DNA of 64,000 nucleotides from assembly GCF_022347565.1 (NCBI RefSeq), contig NZ_JAKRGH010000014.1:61707-125706 (forward strand). The letters are read 5' to 3'. This DNA is from Vibrio sp. Of7-15. Lineage in GTDB: Bacteria > Pseudomonadota > Gammaproteobacteria > Enterobacterales > Vibrionaceae. The first letter of the stretch is position 1. Every line of letters starts with the position of its first letter. The notes beneath the pieces were generated by a model. The model worked only from the letters and a program-made list of their open reading frames with translations. It ran no database searches and had not been told where the DNA came from. Shown here piece after piece: positions 40,431 through 50,482 of the stretch. Made by a program: the position numbers and the translations under genes.

Positions 40431-43286
40431 TTACTCTTCTTTTAACCACTGGTGCCATGCTTGGTTCACCACTGAACGCTCGTTGACGAAATACACATCT
40501 TCAACATCAGCATCTAAGCCTATTAAGTTTAAGCGATGAATTTCATTTCTCATGGAACAATACGCATCCACCAGCTGTTGCGCCTGCTCTACTGACATAA
40601 TTTGATGCTTAGCCAGTAACTCAAAAATACGCACATTGTCAGACCAGCGCGTCAATGCCGATACCTGAGGACAATACTGCAACATTAAATATTGTGCTAA
40701 AAACTCAATATCGGTGATCCCTCCTTTATCCTGTTTCAGCATAAAGCGGCCTGCCTTTTTACTGCCTAGATGGCCACGCATTTTATGCCTCATGGCAATC
40801 ACATCTTCCATCAGCTTATTGTTATCCCGCTCGGTGCACAAAATATCATGGCGGATCTGGTTAAAGCGCGCTGTTAATTGCTGATCACCATAAATAATAC
40901 GAGTGCGTACTAAAGCTTGATGCTCCCATGTCCAGGCATCTTTTTGTTGGTACTCTTCAAACGCATCCATCGTACTCACCAATAAACCCGACGCACCCGA
41001 TGGCCTTAAGCGCGTGTCCACGTCATACAAAATGCCAGAAGCCGTGCGAGTAGAGAAAATATGGATTATCCGTTGAGCTAAGCGTAAATAGAACTGGCGA
41101 CCATCAATCTCTTTTTTACCATCGGTATAGACATTAACAGGGCAATCATGAAGGAACACTATATCTAAATCGGAGTTGTAACCAAGCTCCCAACCACCCA
41201 CTTTACCGTAACCAATCACACCAAAACCACGACCATCACGGTTTTGTAAATGTGTTGGTTCCCCATATTTGGCCGATACTTGTAACCAGGCTTGGTTTAC
41301 TACCGCTTCGATGATAGCTTCCGATAAATAGGTTAAGTGATCACTCACTTTCATTAATGGCAATGCGCCCGCAATATCGGCGGCAGCAATCCGTAATAAG
41401 CAGGTTTGCTTAAACTGACGCAGAGCCTCCATCTGTTGCTCCATATCCTCTTCTGGGATACGAGCCAGATATTCATGAAGCTCATTTTTATATTGATTTA
41501 ATTCAATTGGTTGATAAAGCTGCTGACGATCTAACAGCTCATCAAGCAAAATGGGGTAACGCGCTAATTGCTCTGCCACCATAGGGCTCGCTGCACACAA
41601 GCGCACCAAATGTTCAAGGGCAACGGAATGCTCATCCAATAACTCTAAATAAGTCGTACGTGTAGAAATCTTATTCAGTAATGCCATGACTCTTGGCAAA
41701 CTGTACTGAGCGCCTTTTTGGGCAAAAGTGGCATGAAAGACTTTTGGCATTAAACGATTTAACACTTCGCGCCCACGCGGACCTAGGGTCTTTTTAGCTA
41801 AATCGGCTTTAAAACTCAGGAGCTGGGAACACAAACCACTCGCTTTTTCTTCCCCCACAAGCTCAGACAAAATTTGCTGAACGACTTCTTCGTCATAAGC
41901 AAGATCCCACAATTCACTAAAGTGGCTGGCAATCTTATCTTCAGGCTCTTGGTTTTCATCACCAATAAGTTGCTCAAATACACGATGAACTTGACTCATG
42001 TGTTTATCTGTCGCAGTACGTAACTGCTGCCAATCTTCAAACTCCATCGCGTGAGCCAAACGCAACTGATGCAGAGGCTGATCTGGTAAGGTCTGAGTCT
42101 GTTTATCGTCTATGGCTTGTAGCAAGTTTTCTAATCGACGCAGAAAATGATAGGCCTCAGTCAAGTGAACAACTTCACTATCCTCTAACAAGCGCAGCTC
42201 ATCAATAGCGGTTAAGGTTTCTAGTAACCCCCGCCCTCGTAAAGATGGCTCTCTGCCACCTCGGATCAACTGAAACACTTGAGCGATAAACTCAATTTCA
42301 CGAATTCCACCAGCCCCTAATTTAATGTTGTCATTCAACCTTCGGCGACGAACTTCACTTCCAATCATAGACTTCATACGGCGCAGAGATTGAATAGCAC
42401 TAAAATCGATATAACGGCGGAACACAAAAGGCCGTAGCATCTGACGCAGCTCTTGATACTGGCTGTACATTTCTCTGCCCATCACGCGAGCTTTGATCAT
42501 GGCGTAGCGTTCCCAATCTCGCCCTTGCTCTTGGTAATAATCCTCTAATGCAGCGTAGCTCATGACAAGCGGGCCGCTCTCTCCAAACGGGCGTAAGCGC
42601 ATATCGACTCGATAACAAAAGCCATCAAACGTTTGCTGATCAAGTGCTTTGATTAAACGCTGGCCTAAACGGGTAAAAAACTGCGCGTTAGCAATACTGC
42701 GGCGGGCACCTTGGGTTTCACCATTTTCTGGATAAGTAAAAATCAGATCGATGTCAGAAGAAAAGTTCAGCTCACCACCGCCTAACTTTCCCATCCCTAT
42801 AATCAGCATAGGTTGCGGTACTCCTTCAGCATTCACTGGCGTCCCCCAATCTTGGCAACATTGACGGTAAAGCCACGCATACGCTTCAAAAATCAAGGCT
42901 TCTGCCAATAACGATAAGTGAGACAGGCTCTCTGTCAGTGACCAGCCATGAGTAAAATCGCGCCACGCAATACACACCATCTCTTGGCGACGGAACTTGC
43001 GCAGCTCTCTCATAAAGCTGGCTTCATCCGTACACAGATTAAGCTGTTCCTCTAACTGGCTTCGATAATTGTCACTGCGATTTTGTACCGCTAAAAGCTC
43101 GGGCAGTTTCTGGCATAGCATGTCATCTCGCTGCAACGCATCAGCCACAAAGTCACTGGAGGCCAACACCACATGTAACTGTTGTTGATAAGATTCAGGC
43201 CAATGAGCAAAAAGCTCGGGCGTATGTTCGGTCAATTCTGACAAATATTTCGAGGCGGTGGCTTCTAGCAATGGTGGCAATGACAT
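40431..43286 (-). CDS. glnE: bifunctional glutamine synthetase adenylyltransferase/deadenylase GlnE
   Basis: Adds and removes AMP on glutamine synthetase in response to PII and glutamine. Two nucleotidyltransferase domains are visible: the N-terminal deadenylase ([20 protein letters not shown]) and the C-terminal adenylyltransferase ([20 protein letters not shown]), each with the GxG...D-x-D signature and each followed by a PII-uridylyl-transferase-like helical domain. The 951 residues match E. coli GlnE. It lies just downstream of a terminated mcp gene and upstream of hldE. Confidence 0.97.
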   Translation of the reverse strand: MSLPPLLEATASKYLSELTEHTPELFAHWPESYQQQLHVVLASSDFVADALQRDDMLCQKLPELLAVQNRSDNYRSQLEEQLNLCTDEASFMRELRKFRRQEMVCIAWRDFTHGWSLTESLSHLSLLAEALIFEAYAWLYRQCCQDWGTPVNAEGVPQPMLIIGMGKLGGGELNFSSDIDLIFTYPENGETQGARRSIANAQFFTRLGQRLIKALDQQTFDGFCYRVDMRLRPFGESGPLVMSYAALEDYYQEQGRDWERYAMIKARVMGREMYSQYQELRQMLRPFVFRRYIDFSAIQSLRRMKSMIGSEVRRRRLNDNIKLGAGGIREIEFIAQVFQLIRGGREPSLRGRGLLETLTAIDELRLLEDSEVVHLTEAYHFLRRLENLLQAIDDKQTQTLPDQPLHQLRLAHAMEFEDWQQLRTATDKHMSQVHRVFEQLIGDENQEPEDKIASHFSELWDLAYDEEVVQQILSELVGEEKASGLCSQLLSFKADLAKKTLGPRGREVLNRLMPKVFHATFAQKGAQYSLPRVMALLNKISTRTTYLELLDEHSVALEHLVRLCAASPMVAEQLARYPILLDELLDRQQLYQPIELNQYKNELHEYLARIPEEDMEQQMEALRQFKQTCLLRIAAADIAGALPLMKVSDHLTYLSEAIIEAVVNQAWLQVSAKYGEPTHLQNRDGRGFGVIGYGKVGGWELGYNSDLDIVFLHDCPVNVYTDGKKEIDGRQFYLRLAQRIIHIFSTRTASGILYDVDTRLRPSGASGLLVSTMDAFEEYQQKDAWTWEHQALVRTRIIYGDQQLTARFNQIRHDILCTERDNNKLMEDVIAMRHKMRGHLGSKKAGRFMLKQDKGGITDIEFLAQYLMLQYCPQVSALTRWSDNVRIFELLAKHQIMSVEQAQQLVDAYCSMRNEIHRLNLIGLDADVEDVYFVNERSVVNQAWHQWLKEE

Positions 43287-43356
43287 GATAATTCCTTCTG
43301 AAGGTTCCTAACCAATAACTTACCTTGATTTAAATGCAAACAACACCCATCACGAT

Positions 43357-43386
43357 CAAAAACGCCCACGGAACCTTCGTGGGCGT
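43357..43386 (-). terminator. terminator after the chemoreceptor gene
   Basis: Minus-strand hairpin AACGCCCACG-AAGGTTC-CGTGGGCGTT followed by TTTGA, 25 bases past the mcp stop. It separates mcp from glnE on the same strand. Confidence 0.85.
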
Positions 43387-43409
43387 TACTCACATTTTTC
43401 AACCAAAAA

Positions 43410-45011
43410 TCAAACGCTAAAAGCTCTAATCTTTTGATCTAACTCTTCTGCATTTCCTTGCATGGTTTCGGAAGTTTCCGTTAGCTCAGTGATCACAGTA
43501 ACAGACCCTTCAACCAATTCACGTACATTAGTAAGGTTCTGGTTCATCTCATCAGCCACAGAGCTTTGTTGCTCGGCAGCCGTAGCAATGTGAAAGTTCA
43601 TGTCATTAATTTCACTCACTTGAACCACAATACCATCTAATTCACTGCCTGCATTCGTCACAAGCTCCACCCCATCGGCAGCTTCTACCACGCTTTTTTC
43701 CATCAGCTCCACCGCTTGTTGCGCGCTACTTTGCAGCTGAGAAATCATTTCTTGGATTTCAACGGTGGCTTGTTGGGTACGCTGTGCCAAACTACGGACC
43801 TCATCAGCCACAACCGCGAAGCCTCGACCAGCCTCTCCCGCGCGAGCGGCTTCAATGGCGGCGTTTAAAGCAAGTAAATTCGTTTGCTCAGAAATCCCCT
43901 GAATGGTCACAACCACACTGCCGATGGACTCTACTCGCTCCTCGACCTGATTCACGGCTTGAGCAGATTCAGCGATATCCCCTGATAAATCGCTCATTTT
44001 CACTATGGTGTCTTGAACAAATGCTTGGCCTGTTTGAGCTTGACCTGAAGCTTGCTCAGTCACAGAAGAGGCATTACGTGCATGCTCTGCCACCGTCTGT
44101 ACTGTAGACGACATTTCACTCATGGCAGAAGCTAACTGATCTATTTCATTAAACTCTTCTTTCGCCGCTTCTTGAGTTTCTTGCATGCTGATGGTCATCA
44201 CTTCAGAGAGCTCAGATAACTCCTCTGAGGCTGTGACTTGCATACTGATCACTTCTTGCAGTTGAACACGCGTTTTTTCTAGCTCACGAGCCAAATCACC
44301 GTACTCATCTTTACAGTCCATCTCAATCGGTTCGGCAAGGTTTTTATTGGCCATGACCTTAATACGGTCACTTAAGTAACGAGTCTGACGCAGCATAATA
44401 TGCGATGCTCCTAATAAAAGGACCATGAAAGCAATAATCATCAAAAAGGTTTGCCAGGCGACTTGAACCAAGTAACCACTGTAATACTTCTCGGCCTCTT
44501 CGCCAGCTTGTGACGCGACGACTACCCAATCGTGGTTTGGTACTTTCGTCGCAAACTCGTATCTCTCACCCTCGTTCACAGAATAAGGCACGTTCGAAGA
44601 TACGCGACCAAGCAATTGTGATAACGAGCTGCCTTGTGACGTCATACCTGACAAGCTTGAAATACCACTGGTACGTGGGTGTCCCAATACGGCTCCGGTG
44701 TCACGTTCAACCAAATAAACATACGCCCCTTTTTGCCAACTGCCCGCTTGTGCTTTGATGGCTTGTTCTGCCAATTCACGGCCCTGTTGACTCGATCCAA
44801 GTACACTTCCCACAAGCTGAGCATTCGCCGTCGCCAGCTCTTTTGCTCTGTCTTGTTGAATTTGAACCACCGATTGATAGAAAGTATTGGCATCCCACAA
44901 CTGCTTCGCCACCAGCAGCACGGTACTGAATACCATCAATAAGATCAGCTTAGGTACTAAGCGAATGTCAGTAACCAGTTTTTCCCATGGTTTAAAGCTC
45001 AATGTCGACAT
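43410..45011 (-). CDS. methyl-accepting chemotaxis protein
   Basis: Transmembrane chemoreceptor, 533 residues. Two membrane helices (about 17-35 and 185-205) flank a small periplasmic sensor domain of about 150 residues that resembles a single-Cache type. A HAMP segment follows (about 205-260). The signalling domain carries the conserved hairpin tip QTNLLALNAAIEAARAGEAG and GFAVVADEVRSLAQRT. The ligand cannot be read from the sequence. Monocistronic, with a terminator downstream; its upstream gap is shared with the divergent channel gene. Confidence 0.95.
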   Translation of the reverse strand: MSTLSFKPWEKLVTDIRLVPKLILLMVFSTVLLVAKQLWDANTFYQSVVQIQQDRAKELATANAQLVGSVLGSSQQGRELAEQAIKAQAGSWQKGAYVYLVERDTGAVLGHPRTSGISSLSGMTSQGSSLSQLLGRVSSNVPYSVNEGERYEFATKVPNHDWVVVASQAGEEAEKYYSGYLVQVAWQTFLMIIAFMVLLLGASHIMLRQTRYLSDRIKVMANKNLAEPIEMDCKDEYGDLARELEKTRVQLQEVISMQVTASEELSELSEVMTISMQETQEAAKEEFNEIDQLASAMSEMSSTVQTVAEHARNASSVTEQASGQAQTGQAFVQDTIVKMSDLSGDIAESAQAVNQVEERVESIGSVVVTIQGISEQTNLLALNAAIEAARAGEAGRGFAVVADEVRSLAQRTQQATVEIQEMISQLQSSAQQAVELMEKSVVEAADGVELVTNAGSELDGIVVQVSEINDMNFHIATAAEQQSSVADEMNQNLTNVRELVEGSVTVITELTETSETMQGNAEELDQKIRAFSV

Positions 45012-45116
45012 TCCGCACCTCCAACTCGTAATTTACGTATAAACCCATTTCTTATTACCGTTACATCCATGCTATTTGTTATCTTAAAGTGATATTTCAG
45101 ACCAAAAAGGCAAACA

Positions 45117-45905
45117 ATGGCGTTGTATAATAATAGAACCGATTTAAAACCAATGGGCTTGATGTCGTTAATACTGTCTTTTATATCCATCATCATTATC
45201 ACTGGCTTACTATTTGCCCCTTTAAGCTCAGCAAGTCGCCAGCTATTAATTAGTATTGATACCTTTATCTGTCTTCTTTTTCTACTGCAACTATTCATAG
45301 ATTTGATGCGTAGCTCAAATAAAGTGGCCTATTTTAAACAGCATTGGATCGACATTTTGGCCAGTATTCCTATTATTGAACCCCTTCGTTATGCTCGGAT
45401 TTTCCATATTCTGCGCCTTTTACGCCTAATCCGTTCTGGTACTTTGTTGGTGCAACAGATCCAACATAACCGTAGAGAAGCGACCATCGCCTCAATTTTT
45501 CTCTTACTCATTTTACTCCTTACCACAGGATCTGGCTTGATGCTCATCATTGAAGGCAATGTTCCCGAAGCAAATATTCAATCCGCAGGTGATGCGTTGT
45601 GGTGGTCGTTTGTCACAATTTCAACGGTAGGTTATGGCGATCATTACCCAGTGACGAGTGCAGGAAAAATACTCGCTGCCGTGATTATTATTTGTGGTGT
45701 AGGTATGTTTGGTATGATTTCAGGGCTGATCAGCTCTTTGATCACAGAGCCAAGCCGAAAAGAAAAATCACACCAGGAAGCACAACTTCACCAAGAAAAA
45801 GAACAACAGTGGAAGCTGCTACTAACCCAGCAACAGCTTTTATTGGATCGCATTGCTAGCCTTGAAGAAAAACTGGAGCAACAAAAAAAGCCTGATAGTC
45901 AGTAG
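45117..45905 (+). CDS. voltage-gated-type potassium channel, six membrane segments
   Basis: Ion channel of the voltage-gated cation superfamily, 262 residues. Hydrophobic segments S1-S3 lie within about 14-90. The S4-like helix has charges every third residue (Arg91, Arg94, His97, Arg100, Arg103, Arg106). S5 is about 125-146, the pore helix and K+ filter TVGYGD at 170-175, S6 about 185-209. A C-terminal coiled coil (about 213-262) may hold the tetramer. There is no RCK domain. Role in membrane potential control is inferred. Confidence 0.92.
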   Translation: MALYNNRTDLKPMGLMSLILSFISIIIITGLLFAPLSSASRQLLISIDTFICLLFLLQLFIDLMRSSNKVAYFKQHWIDILASIPIIEPLRYARIFHILRLLRLIRSGTLLVQQIQHNRREATIASIFLLLILLLTTGSGLMLIIEGNVPEANIQSAGDALWWSFVTISTVGYGDHYPVTSAGKILAAVIIICGVGMFGMISGLISSLITEPSRKEKSHQEAQLHQEKEQQWKLLLTQQQLLLDRIASLEEKLEQQKKPDSQ

Positions 45906-45916
45906 TATCAGGCTTT
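45887..45916. terminator. terminator overlapping the channel gene stop, shared with ygiF
   Basis: Hairpin AAAGCCTGATA-GTCAGTAG-TATCAGGCTTT, starting inside the last codons of the channel gene and followed by CTGTTTTTC on the plus strand and by TTTTTGT on the minus strand. Serves both convergent genes. Confidence 0.8.
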
Positions 45917-45940
45917 CTGTTTTTCAATTCAGATTTGGCA

Positions 45941-47455
45941 TTATGCCCAGTAAGGCGGGATCTCTATGCCCATCTGACGAGTTTGATCCATGGCGTGCAA
46001 AATCGAATGCTCTTGACGCTCTAACCAACGCTCCAGTTGCTTTTGATCATCCCCTTCAAGCTGAGTCACTAACACACGCAGTGGCTCCAACATTTTCAGA
46101 TCATCAATGCCCTGAACGAGATCTTCCCATGGCAGTCGGAAACTGTGACGTTTCGTTTCATCGTATAACGACGCAAAACAAATTCCCGTCATGAGGCTAC
46201 GGTTTAAGCGAGGTTGCTGATCAAAATAATCCTGTCGACTTAACTGACGCTCAGCAGGAAAAGCTTCCATTAATTCAGCCCAAGTTTTATCGAGCAATTT
46301 GATGGAATAATCATTAATGGAGCCTGCCATTTTACTGCGTGATTTGTCATCCAAAAATGGCTGCCAACCGCGCGCTAAAATCCAGCGGCTTAAATCCAAC
46401 AGTAACCCACAATAACGGGAAGATTGAAGCAGCATTAATGAGTCTTCTCGCTCTGGAAGCCCATCGTATTTTGCTTTCAATTCATTCAACAGTACTTTAC
46501 GCGCATTCAGTTTTCGTAACACTTGGCCTTTGTCAGCGGTCAGTGCTTCAATGTATTTAGCGTCATTTAACCAATTCAGCTCTTGTGCTAACCATTTCAA
46601 TTCCTGACGAATAATGGCGCTTGCTCGGCGAGGGATCACGCCACCAAATACCGTTAGGATCTGACGAATGAAAGAGATTGCGTTACAAATTTCTTTAAGG
46701 GCAAGAGGCTCAGGACGCTCAACATAAATTTGCTCATGGTAGTGCCAGTGCGCCAGCGCGTGTTCTAAAGAACGGATAAAGCAGTGTTCTACCGAATCAC
46801 CATCGTGGGTTTTAACGATGCTGAGCGGTTTGATCTGATCACCTTGATAACCAGTGGCTAAACGGTAACCTTTTGCGGCTTTGCTTAAATTACCCAGTCG
46901 CATTCCACCTTCTTCGGCTAAAGTGCGAGCAAGTGAAAACAGCGCTTCAGTTTGACCCGATTTTAGCTCCAGTTCTACTTCACAAATTGGATCTCGGTTA
47001 TCGCCAGCTACCACTTCCCCTTGATCAAACGCCAGTTCGACTTGACTGCCATCAGGCATGCCAATTAACCATTGTTCACGGGTGAAGTTGGTGGAGAAAA
47101 GCGGTTGAAGCGTATTTTGAACCTGCTCAATATCAAGGCCTTCTGGCCACGCATCAATGGGGTGCAATGCTAAGTTAGGGTTATTGCTGTCATGCTCTGC
47201 ATTATATTCTGGACGTTGGTGCAATCCGGCAACCACTCGTCCTGCGGTTTTGAGTGTTTGAACAAACACATCATCAAAACGGCGAATACGTAACCCAATA
47301 TCATGCTGGCGTAGCTGCTGATCTGGGGTATCAAAGTAGATGTTACCAAGATGACGACAGCCATGCTGAAGTACCTTGGAATCAGCAATTTTTGCTTTTA
47401 AAATGTCTGAAAAATCAGACGATACGAAAAACTTAAGTTCTATCTCAGTTTCCAT
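45941..47455 (-). CDS. ygiF: inorganic triphosphatase, CYTH-CHAD protein (YgiF family)
   Basis: Two-domain protein: an N-terminal CYTH domain opening with the ExExK motif (EIELK at residues 4-8), which forms the triphosphate tunnel, and a C-terminal helical CHAD domain (about 215-500), which binds polyphosphate. E. coli YgiF hydrolyses inorganic triphosphate. Length is 504 residues versus about 433 in E. coli. In E. coli ygiF lies upstream of glnE; here mcp and the channel gene separate them. Confidence 0.93.
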   Translation of the reverse strand: METEIELKFFVSSDFSDILKAKIADSKVLQHGCRHLGNIYFDTPDQQLRQHDIGLRIRRFDDVFVQTLKTAGRVVAGLHQRPEYNAEHDSNNPNLALHPIDAWPEGLDIEQVQNTLQPLFSTNFTREQWLIGMPDGSQVELAFDQGEVVAGDNRDPICEVELELKSGQTEALFSLARTLAEEGGMRLGNLSKAAKGYRLATGYQGDQIKPLSIVKTHDGDSVEHCFIRSLEHALAHWHYHEQIYVERPEPLALKEICNAISFIRQILTVFGGVIPRRASAIIRQELKWLAQELNWLNDAKYIEALTADKGQVLRKLNARKVLLNELKAKYDGLPEREDSLMLLQSSRYCGLLLDLSRWILARGWQPFLDDKSRSKMAGSINDYSIKLLDKTWAELMEAFPAERQLSRQDYFDQQPRLNRSLMTGICFASLYDETKRHSFRLPWEDLVQGIDDLKMLEPLRVLVTQLEGDDQKQLERWLERQEHSILHAMDQTRQMGIEIPPYWA

Positions 47456-47656
47456 AGTAGACCTTATAATCAGTGGCTCATCAAGGATATGGTCTTATCT
47501 CTCATCGAGCAAGCCTGAAATATCGTCCATTTCATGATCTAAAGTAGTTTTAATGACTCTGTGATTAAGTTAACATGCGCGCCTTTATGACCATCGTTCA
47601 ACATTTCACCATCTTGGTATATGTTTATTAGGTTATATTAATTAGGTTGAATAACC

Positions 47657-48337
47657 ATGCCAGTAAATACAATTATGGGGTTATTTGCAAAGTCCCCTAT
47701 TAAGCCTTTGCAACGCCACGTTGTGTGCGTAAATGAATGCTGCTCGTTTCTTGTTCCGTTCTTTGACGCGTGTGCTCAAGGTGACTGGGAGAAAGCAAAT
47801 GAAATGCGTGCTCAAATCTCTCACTTGGAGAAAGAAGCTGACGTATTAAAACGTGAGATTCGTTTAAAGCTACCTCGTGGGTTGTTCATGCCAGTCGACC
47901 GTACTGACATGTTAGAGCTTCTTACCCAGCAGGATAAACTTGCGAACTTAGCAAAAGACATTGCTGGCCGTGTTGTTGGCCGTCAGTTACAAGTTCCTGT
48001 CTCTATGAATGATGACTTCATTGCTTACGTAAAGCGCTGTTTAGACGCAGCTAATCAAGCTCAGCGTGTAATTAACGAGCTAGATGAGCTACTAGAAACA
48101 GGCTTTAAAGGGCGCGAAGTTACACTTGTCGCAGAAATGATCCATCAACTAGACGTTATCGAAGACGATACCGACGCTATGCAGATCAATTTACGCCAGC
48201 AACTCATGGCCATTGAATCTGAGTTAAGCCCAGTTGATATCATGTTCTTATACAAAATCCTTGAATGGGTTGGCGGAATCGCAGATCAGGCACAACGTGT
48301 CGGCGCGCGACTTGAAGTCATGCTTTCTCGTTCATAA
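47657..48337 (+). CDS. PhoU-like DUF47 family protein (TIGR00153)
   Basis: All-helical cytoplasmic protein of the PhoU-related DUF47/TIGR00153 family, 226 residues, found immediately upstream of low-affinity Pit transporters. Family features are the MGLFAKSPIKPLQRH start, the acidic/basic helix KEADVLKREIRLKLPRGLFMPVDR and the second-half DVIEDDTDAMQ. It probably tunes the adjacent transporter; that role is inferred from the pairing. The 201-base divergent gap upstream shows no Pho box. Confidence 0.93.
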   Translation: MPVNTIMGLFAKSPIKPLQRHVVCVNECCSFLVPFFDACAQGDWEKANEMRAQISHLEKEADVLKREIRLKLPRGLFMPVDRTDMLELLTQQDKLANLAKDIAGRVVGRQLQVPVSMNDDFIAYVKRCLDAANQAQRVINELDELLETGFKGREVTLVAEMIHQLDVIEDDTDAMQINLRQQLMAIESELSPVDIMFLYKILEWVGGIADQAQRVGARLEVMLSRS

Positions 48338-48373
48338 GCAATATTTGTTTTTCTAAAATAACAAGGTAATACG

Positions 48374-49642
48374 ATGGATATCCTTGCGAATTACGGCACC
48401 ATGCTTATTGTGGTTGCCGCTGCATTTGGTTTCTTGATGGCAATCGGTATTGGTGCGAATGATGTCGCCAATGCAATGGGTACTTCTGTTGGTTCAAAAG
48501 CACTAACAGTAAAACAAGCGATCATCATTGCGATGATTTTTGAGTTTGCAGGCGCTTACTTAGCCGGCGGTGAAGTAACCGATACGATCCGAAAAGGCGT
48601 TATCGAAACATCACTGTTTGCAGACCAACCAGAAGTATTAGTGTATGGCATGATGTCAGCATTACTTGCTGCGGGTACTTGGTTACTGCTTGCTTCTTAC
48701 ATGGGTTGGCCTGTATCCACTACACACTCCATTATTGGTGCCATTATTGGTTTTGCTTGTGTCTCTGTTGGTACCGAAGCGGTTGACTGGAGCTCTGTGC
48801 AAGGCATCGTAGGTAGCTGGCTAATTACACCGCTTATTTCTGGTTTCTTTGCCTATGTTATTTTCATCAGTGCACAGCGTTTAATCTTTGATACGGATAA
48901 TCCCCTAGTCAATGCAAAACGTTTTGTTCCTGTTTACATGTTTATCACCACAATTGTTATCGCTTTAGTAACGATCAAAAAAGGCCTGAAACACGTTGGT
49001 CTTCACCTCTCTGGTGGTGAAGCATGGGCTGCGGCGATTGCGGTATCGACTATCGTCATGATCGGTGGTTACATGTACATCAACCGTAAGTTTGCTGACA
49101 ACAACGATGATCAAGATGACCGTGGTTTTGCCGGTGTAGAGCGTATTTTCAGTACTCTAATGGTCATCACAGCTTGTGCAATGGCATTTGCTCACGGCTC
49201 TAACGATGTAGCAAATGCGATTGGTCCTCTATCTGCTGTTGTTTCAACCGTAGAGCACATGGGTGAAATCGCAACGAAAAGCACCATTGCTTGGTGGATT
49301 TTACCATTAGGTGGTATCGGTATTGTTGTTGGTCTGGCGACCATGGGCCATAAAGTAATGGCAACCGTTGGTACTGGTATTACTGAATTAACCCCAAGCC
49401 GTGGTTTTGCCGCTCAGCTAGCAACCGCAACAACTGTTGTACTGGCTTCTGGTACTGGTTTGCCAATCTCAACCACTCAAACTTTGGTTGGTGCGGTATT
49501 AGGTGTAGGTTTTGCTCGAGGCATCGCCGCACTAAACTTAGGTGTTGTTCGTAATATCGTCGCATCTTGGGTTGTTACCCTACCAGCTGGTGCACTACTG
49601 GCAGTTATCTTCTTCTACTTAATGCAAGCCTCCTTCGGCTAA
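48374..49642 (+). CDS. pit: inorganic phosphate transporter, PiT family
   Basis: Integral membrane phosphate/metal symporter, 422 residues with about 10-12 helices. The duplicated PiT signature is clear: GANDVANAMGTSVGS near 27-41 and GSNDVANAIGPLSAV near 275-289, each with a later PVSTTHSIIG / PISTTQTLVG motif. It is 36 bases after the PhoU-like gene and followed by a strong terminator, forming a two-gene operon. Confidence 0.96.
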   Translation: MDILANYGTMLIVVAAAFGFLMAIGIGANDVANAMGTSVGSKALTVKQAIIIAMIFEFAGAYLAGGEVTDTIRKGVIETSLFADQPEVLVYGMMSALLAAGTWLLLASYMGWPVSTTHSIIGAIIGFACVSVGTEAVDWSSVQGIVGSWLITPLISGFFAYVIFISAQRLIFDTDNPLVNAKRFVPVYMFITTIVIALVTIKKGLKHVGLHLSGGEAWAAAIAVSTIVMIGGYMYINRKFADNNDDQDDRGFAGVERIFSTLMVITACAMAFAHGSNDVANAIGPLSAVVSTVEHMGEIATKSTIAWWILPLGGIGIVVGLATMGHKVMATVGTGITELTPSRGFAAQLATATTVVLASGTGLPISTTQTLVGAVLGVGFARGIAALNLGVVRNIVASWVVTLPAGALLAVIFFYLMQASFG

Positions 49643-49660
49643 GTTTTGTAAGCAGTGCAC

Positions 49661-49690
49661 AAAGAGGGAGGCAAAGCCTCCCTCTTTTCT
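49661..49690 (+). terminator. terminator after pit
   Basis: Hairpin AAAGAGGGAGGC-AAA-GCCTCCCTCTTT followed by TCTT. Twelve perfect pairs. Confidence 0.9.
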
Positions 49691-49761
49691 TGCACCCAGC
49701 CAAGAAAGTTTTTAGTATCTGTTTAATTTTCTATTAAAACTCCAACTAAAGGACTCTTGCC

Positions 49762-50376
49762 GTGAAGCGACTTCTTTGCCTTTTCATGCTTTCTTGGGTG
49801 TTTATTACACCAGCTAAGGCAGAACAGGCTCGATACATTTCAGATAACTTATTCACTTATATCCATTCAGGCCCAAGTAATGAGTACCGTATTGTTGGTA
49901 GTATCAATGCCGGCGATCAAGTAACCCTAACCAATACCAATAAAAAAACGGGTTATAGCAAAATTGTTGACTCTCGTGGCCGTACAGGCTGGGTAGAAAC
50001 ACGTTTTATTTCGAATCAACCAGGTATTGCTGAACGTCTACCAAAAGTAGAAGAAGAGTTAATTGAAGTTAAAGCGCTACTAGATACAGCTCGCCAAACA
50101 GCAAATGAAGAAAAATCAGGTCTTGCGGATTCCCTTGCTCAACGTAATGAACAAATCAAAGATTTAGAGAAAAATTACTCTAAAATGAATCAACAGCTCA
50201 CTGCGTCTCAAACTGAAGTAAGGGAGCTAAGAGCAAAACTGGACACCCAAAAAGAAGATCTTCTTCTTCGTTATTTCATGTACGGCGGTGGTGTTGCTGG
50301 TGGTGGCCTTATTCTTGGTTTAATTTTGCCTCACCTGATCCCGCGTCGTCAGAAGAAACCAAACGGCTGGGCATAA
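49762..50376 (+). CDS. ygiM: SH3-domain membrane protein YgiM (TIGR04211 family)
   Basis: Envelope protein of unknown role, 204 residues. A signal peptide ends near KAEQ (residue 22). A bacterial SH3 domain (about 24-88, with TYIHSGPSNEYRIVGSI and GRTGWVETRFI) is followed by a coiled coil (about 95-165) and a C-terminal membrane helix (about 172-190, GGGVAGGGLILGLILPHLI) with a basic tail. The domain order is that of E. coli YgiM, which also lies near ygiF and cca. Confidence 0.92.
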   Translation: MKRLLCLFMLSWVFITPAKAEQARYISDNLFTYIHSGPSNEYRIVGSINAGDQVTLTNTNKKTGYSKIVDSRGRTGWVETRFISNQPGIAERLPKVEEELIEVKALLDTARQTANEEKSGLADSLAQRNEQIKDLEKNYSKMNQQLTASQTEVRELRAKLDTQKEDLLLRYFMYGGGVAGGGLILGLILPHLIPRRQKKPNGWA

Positions 50377-50383
50377 TACTCCT

Positions 50384-50402
50384 AAATGTGTAAACACATT
50401 TC
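50384..50402. repeat. short perfect inverted repeat after ygiM
   Basis: AAATGTG-TAAA-CACATTT, seven-base arms, 7 bases past the ygiM stop and ahead of the terminator at 50424. May be a weak hairpin or a protein-binding site; no T-tract. Confidence 0.35.
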
Positions 50403-50423
50403 AGGACAAGATAATACAAAATG

Positions 50424-50456
50424 AAAAGGGGTAGCACTGATGGCTAACCCTTTTTT
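50424..50456. terminator. terminator between ygiM and exeB
   Basis: Hairpin AAAAGGGGTAGC-ACTGATG-GCTAACCCTTTT (one mismatch) followed by TTATTA, between the convergent ygiM and exeB genes. Confidence 0.75.
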
Positions 50457-50482
50457 ATTACCTCTGTTTTATGATCACAACA

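Noticed and set aside
47456..47656. Pho box upstream of the PhoU-like/pit operon
   Set aside because: I looked for two CTGTCAT-type repeats 11 bases apart in the divergent gap and found none.
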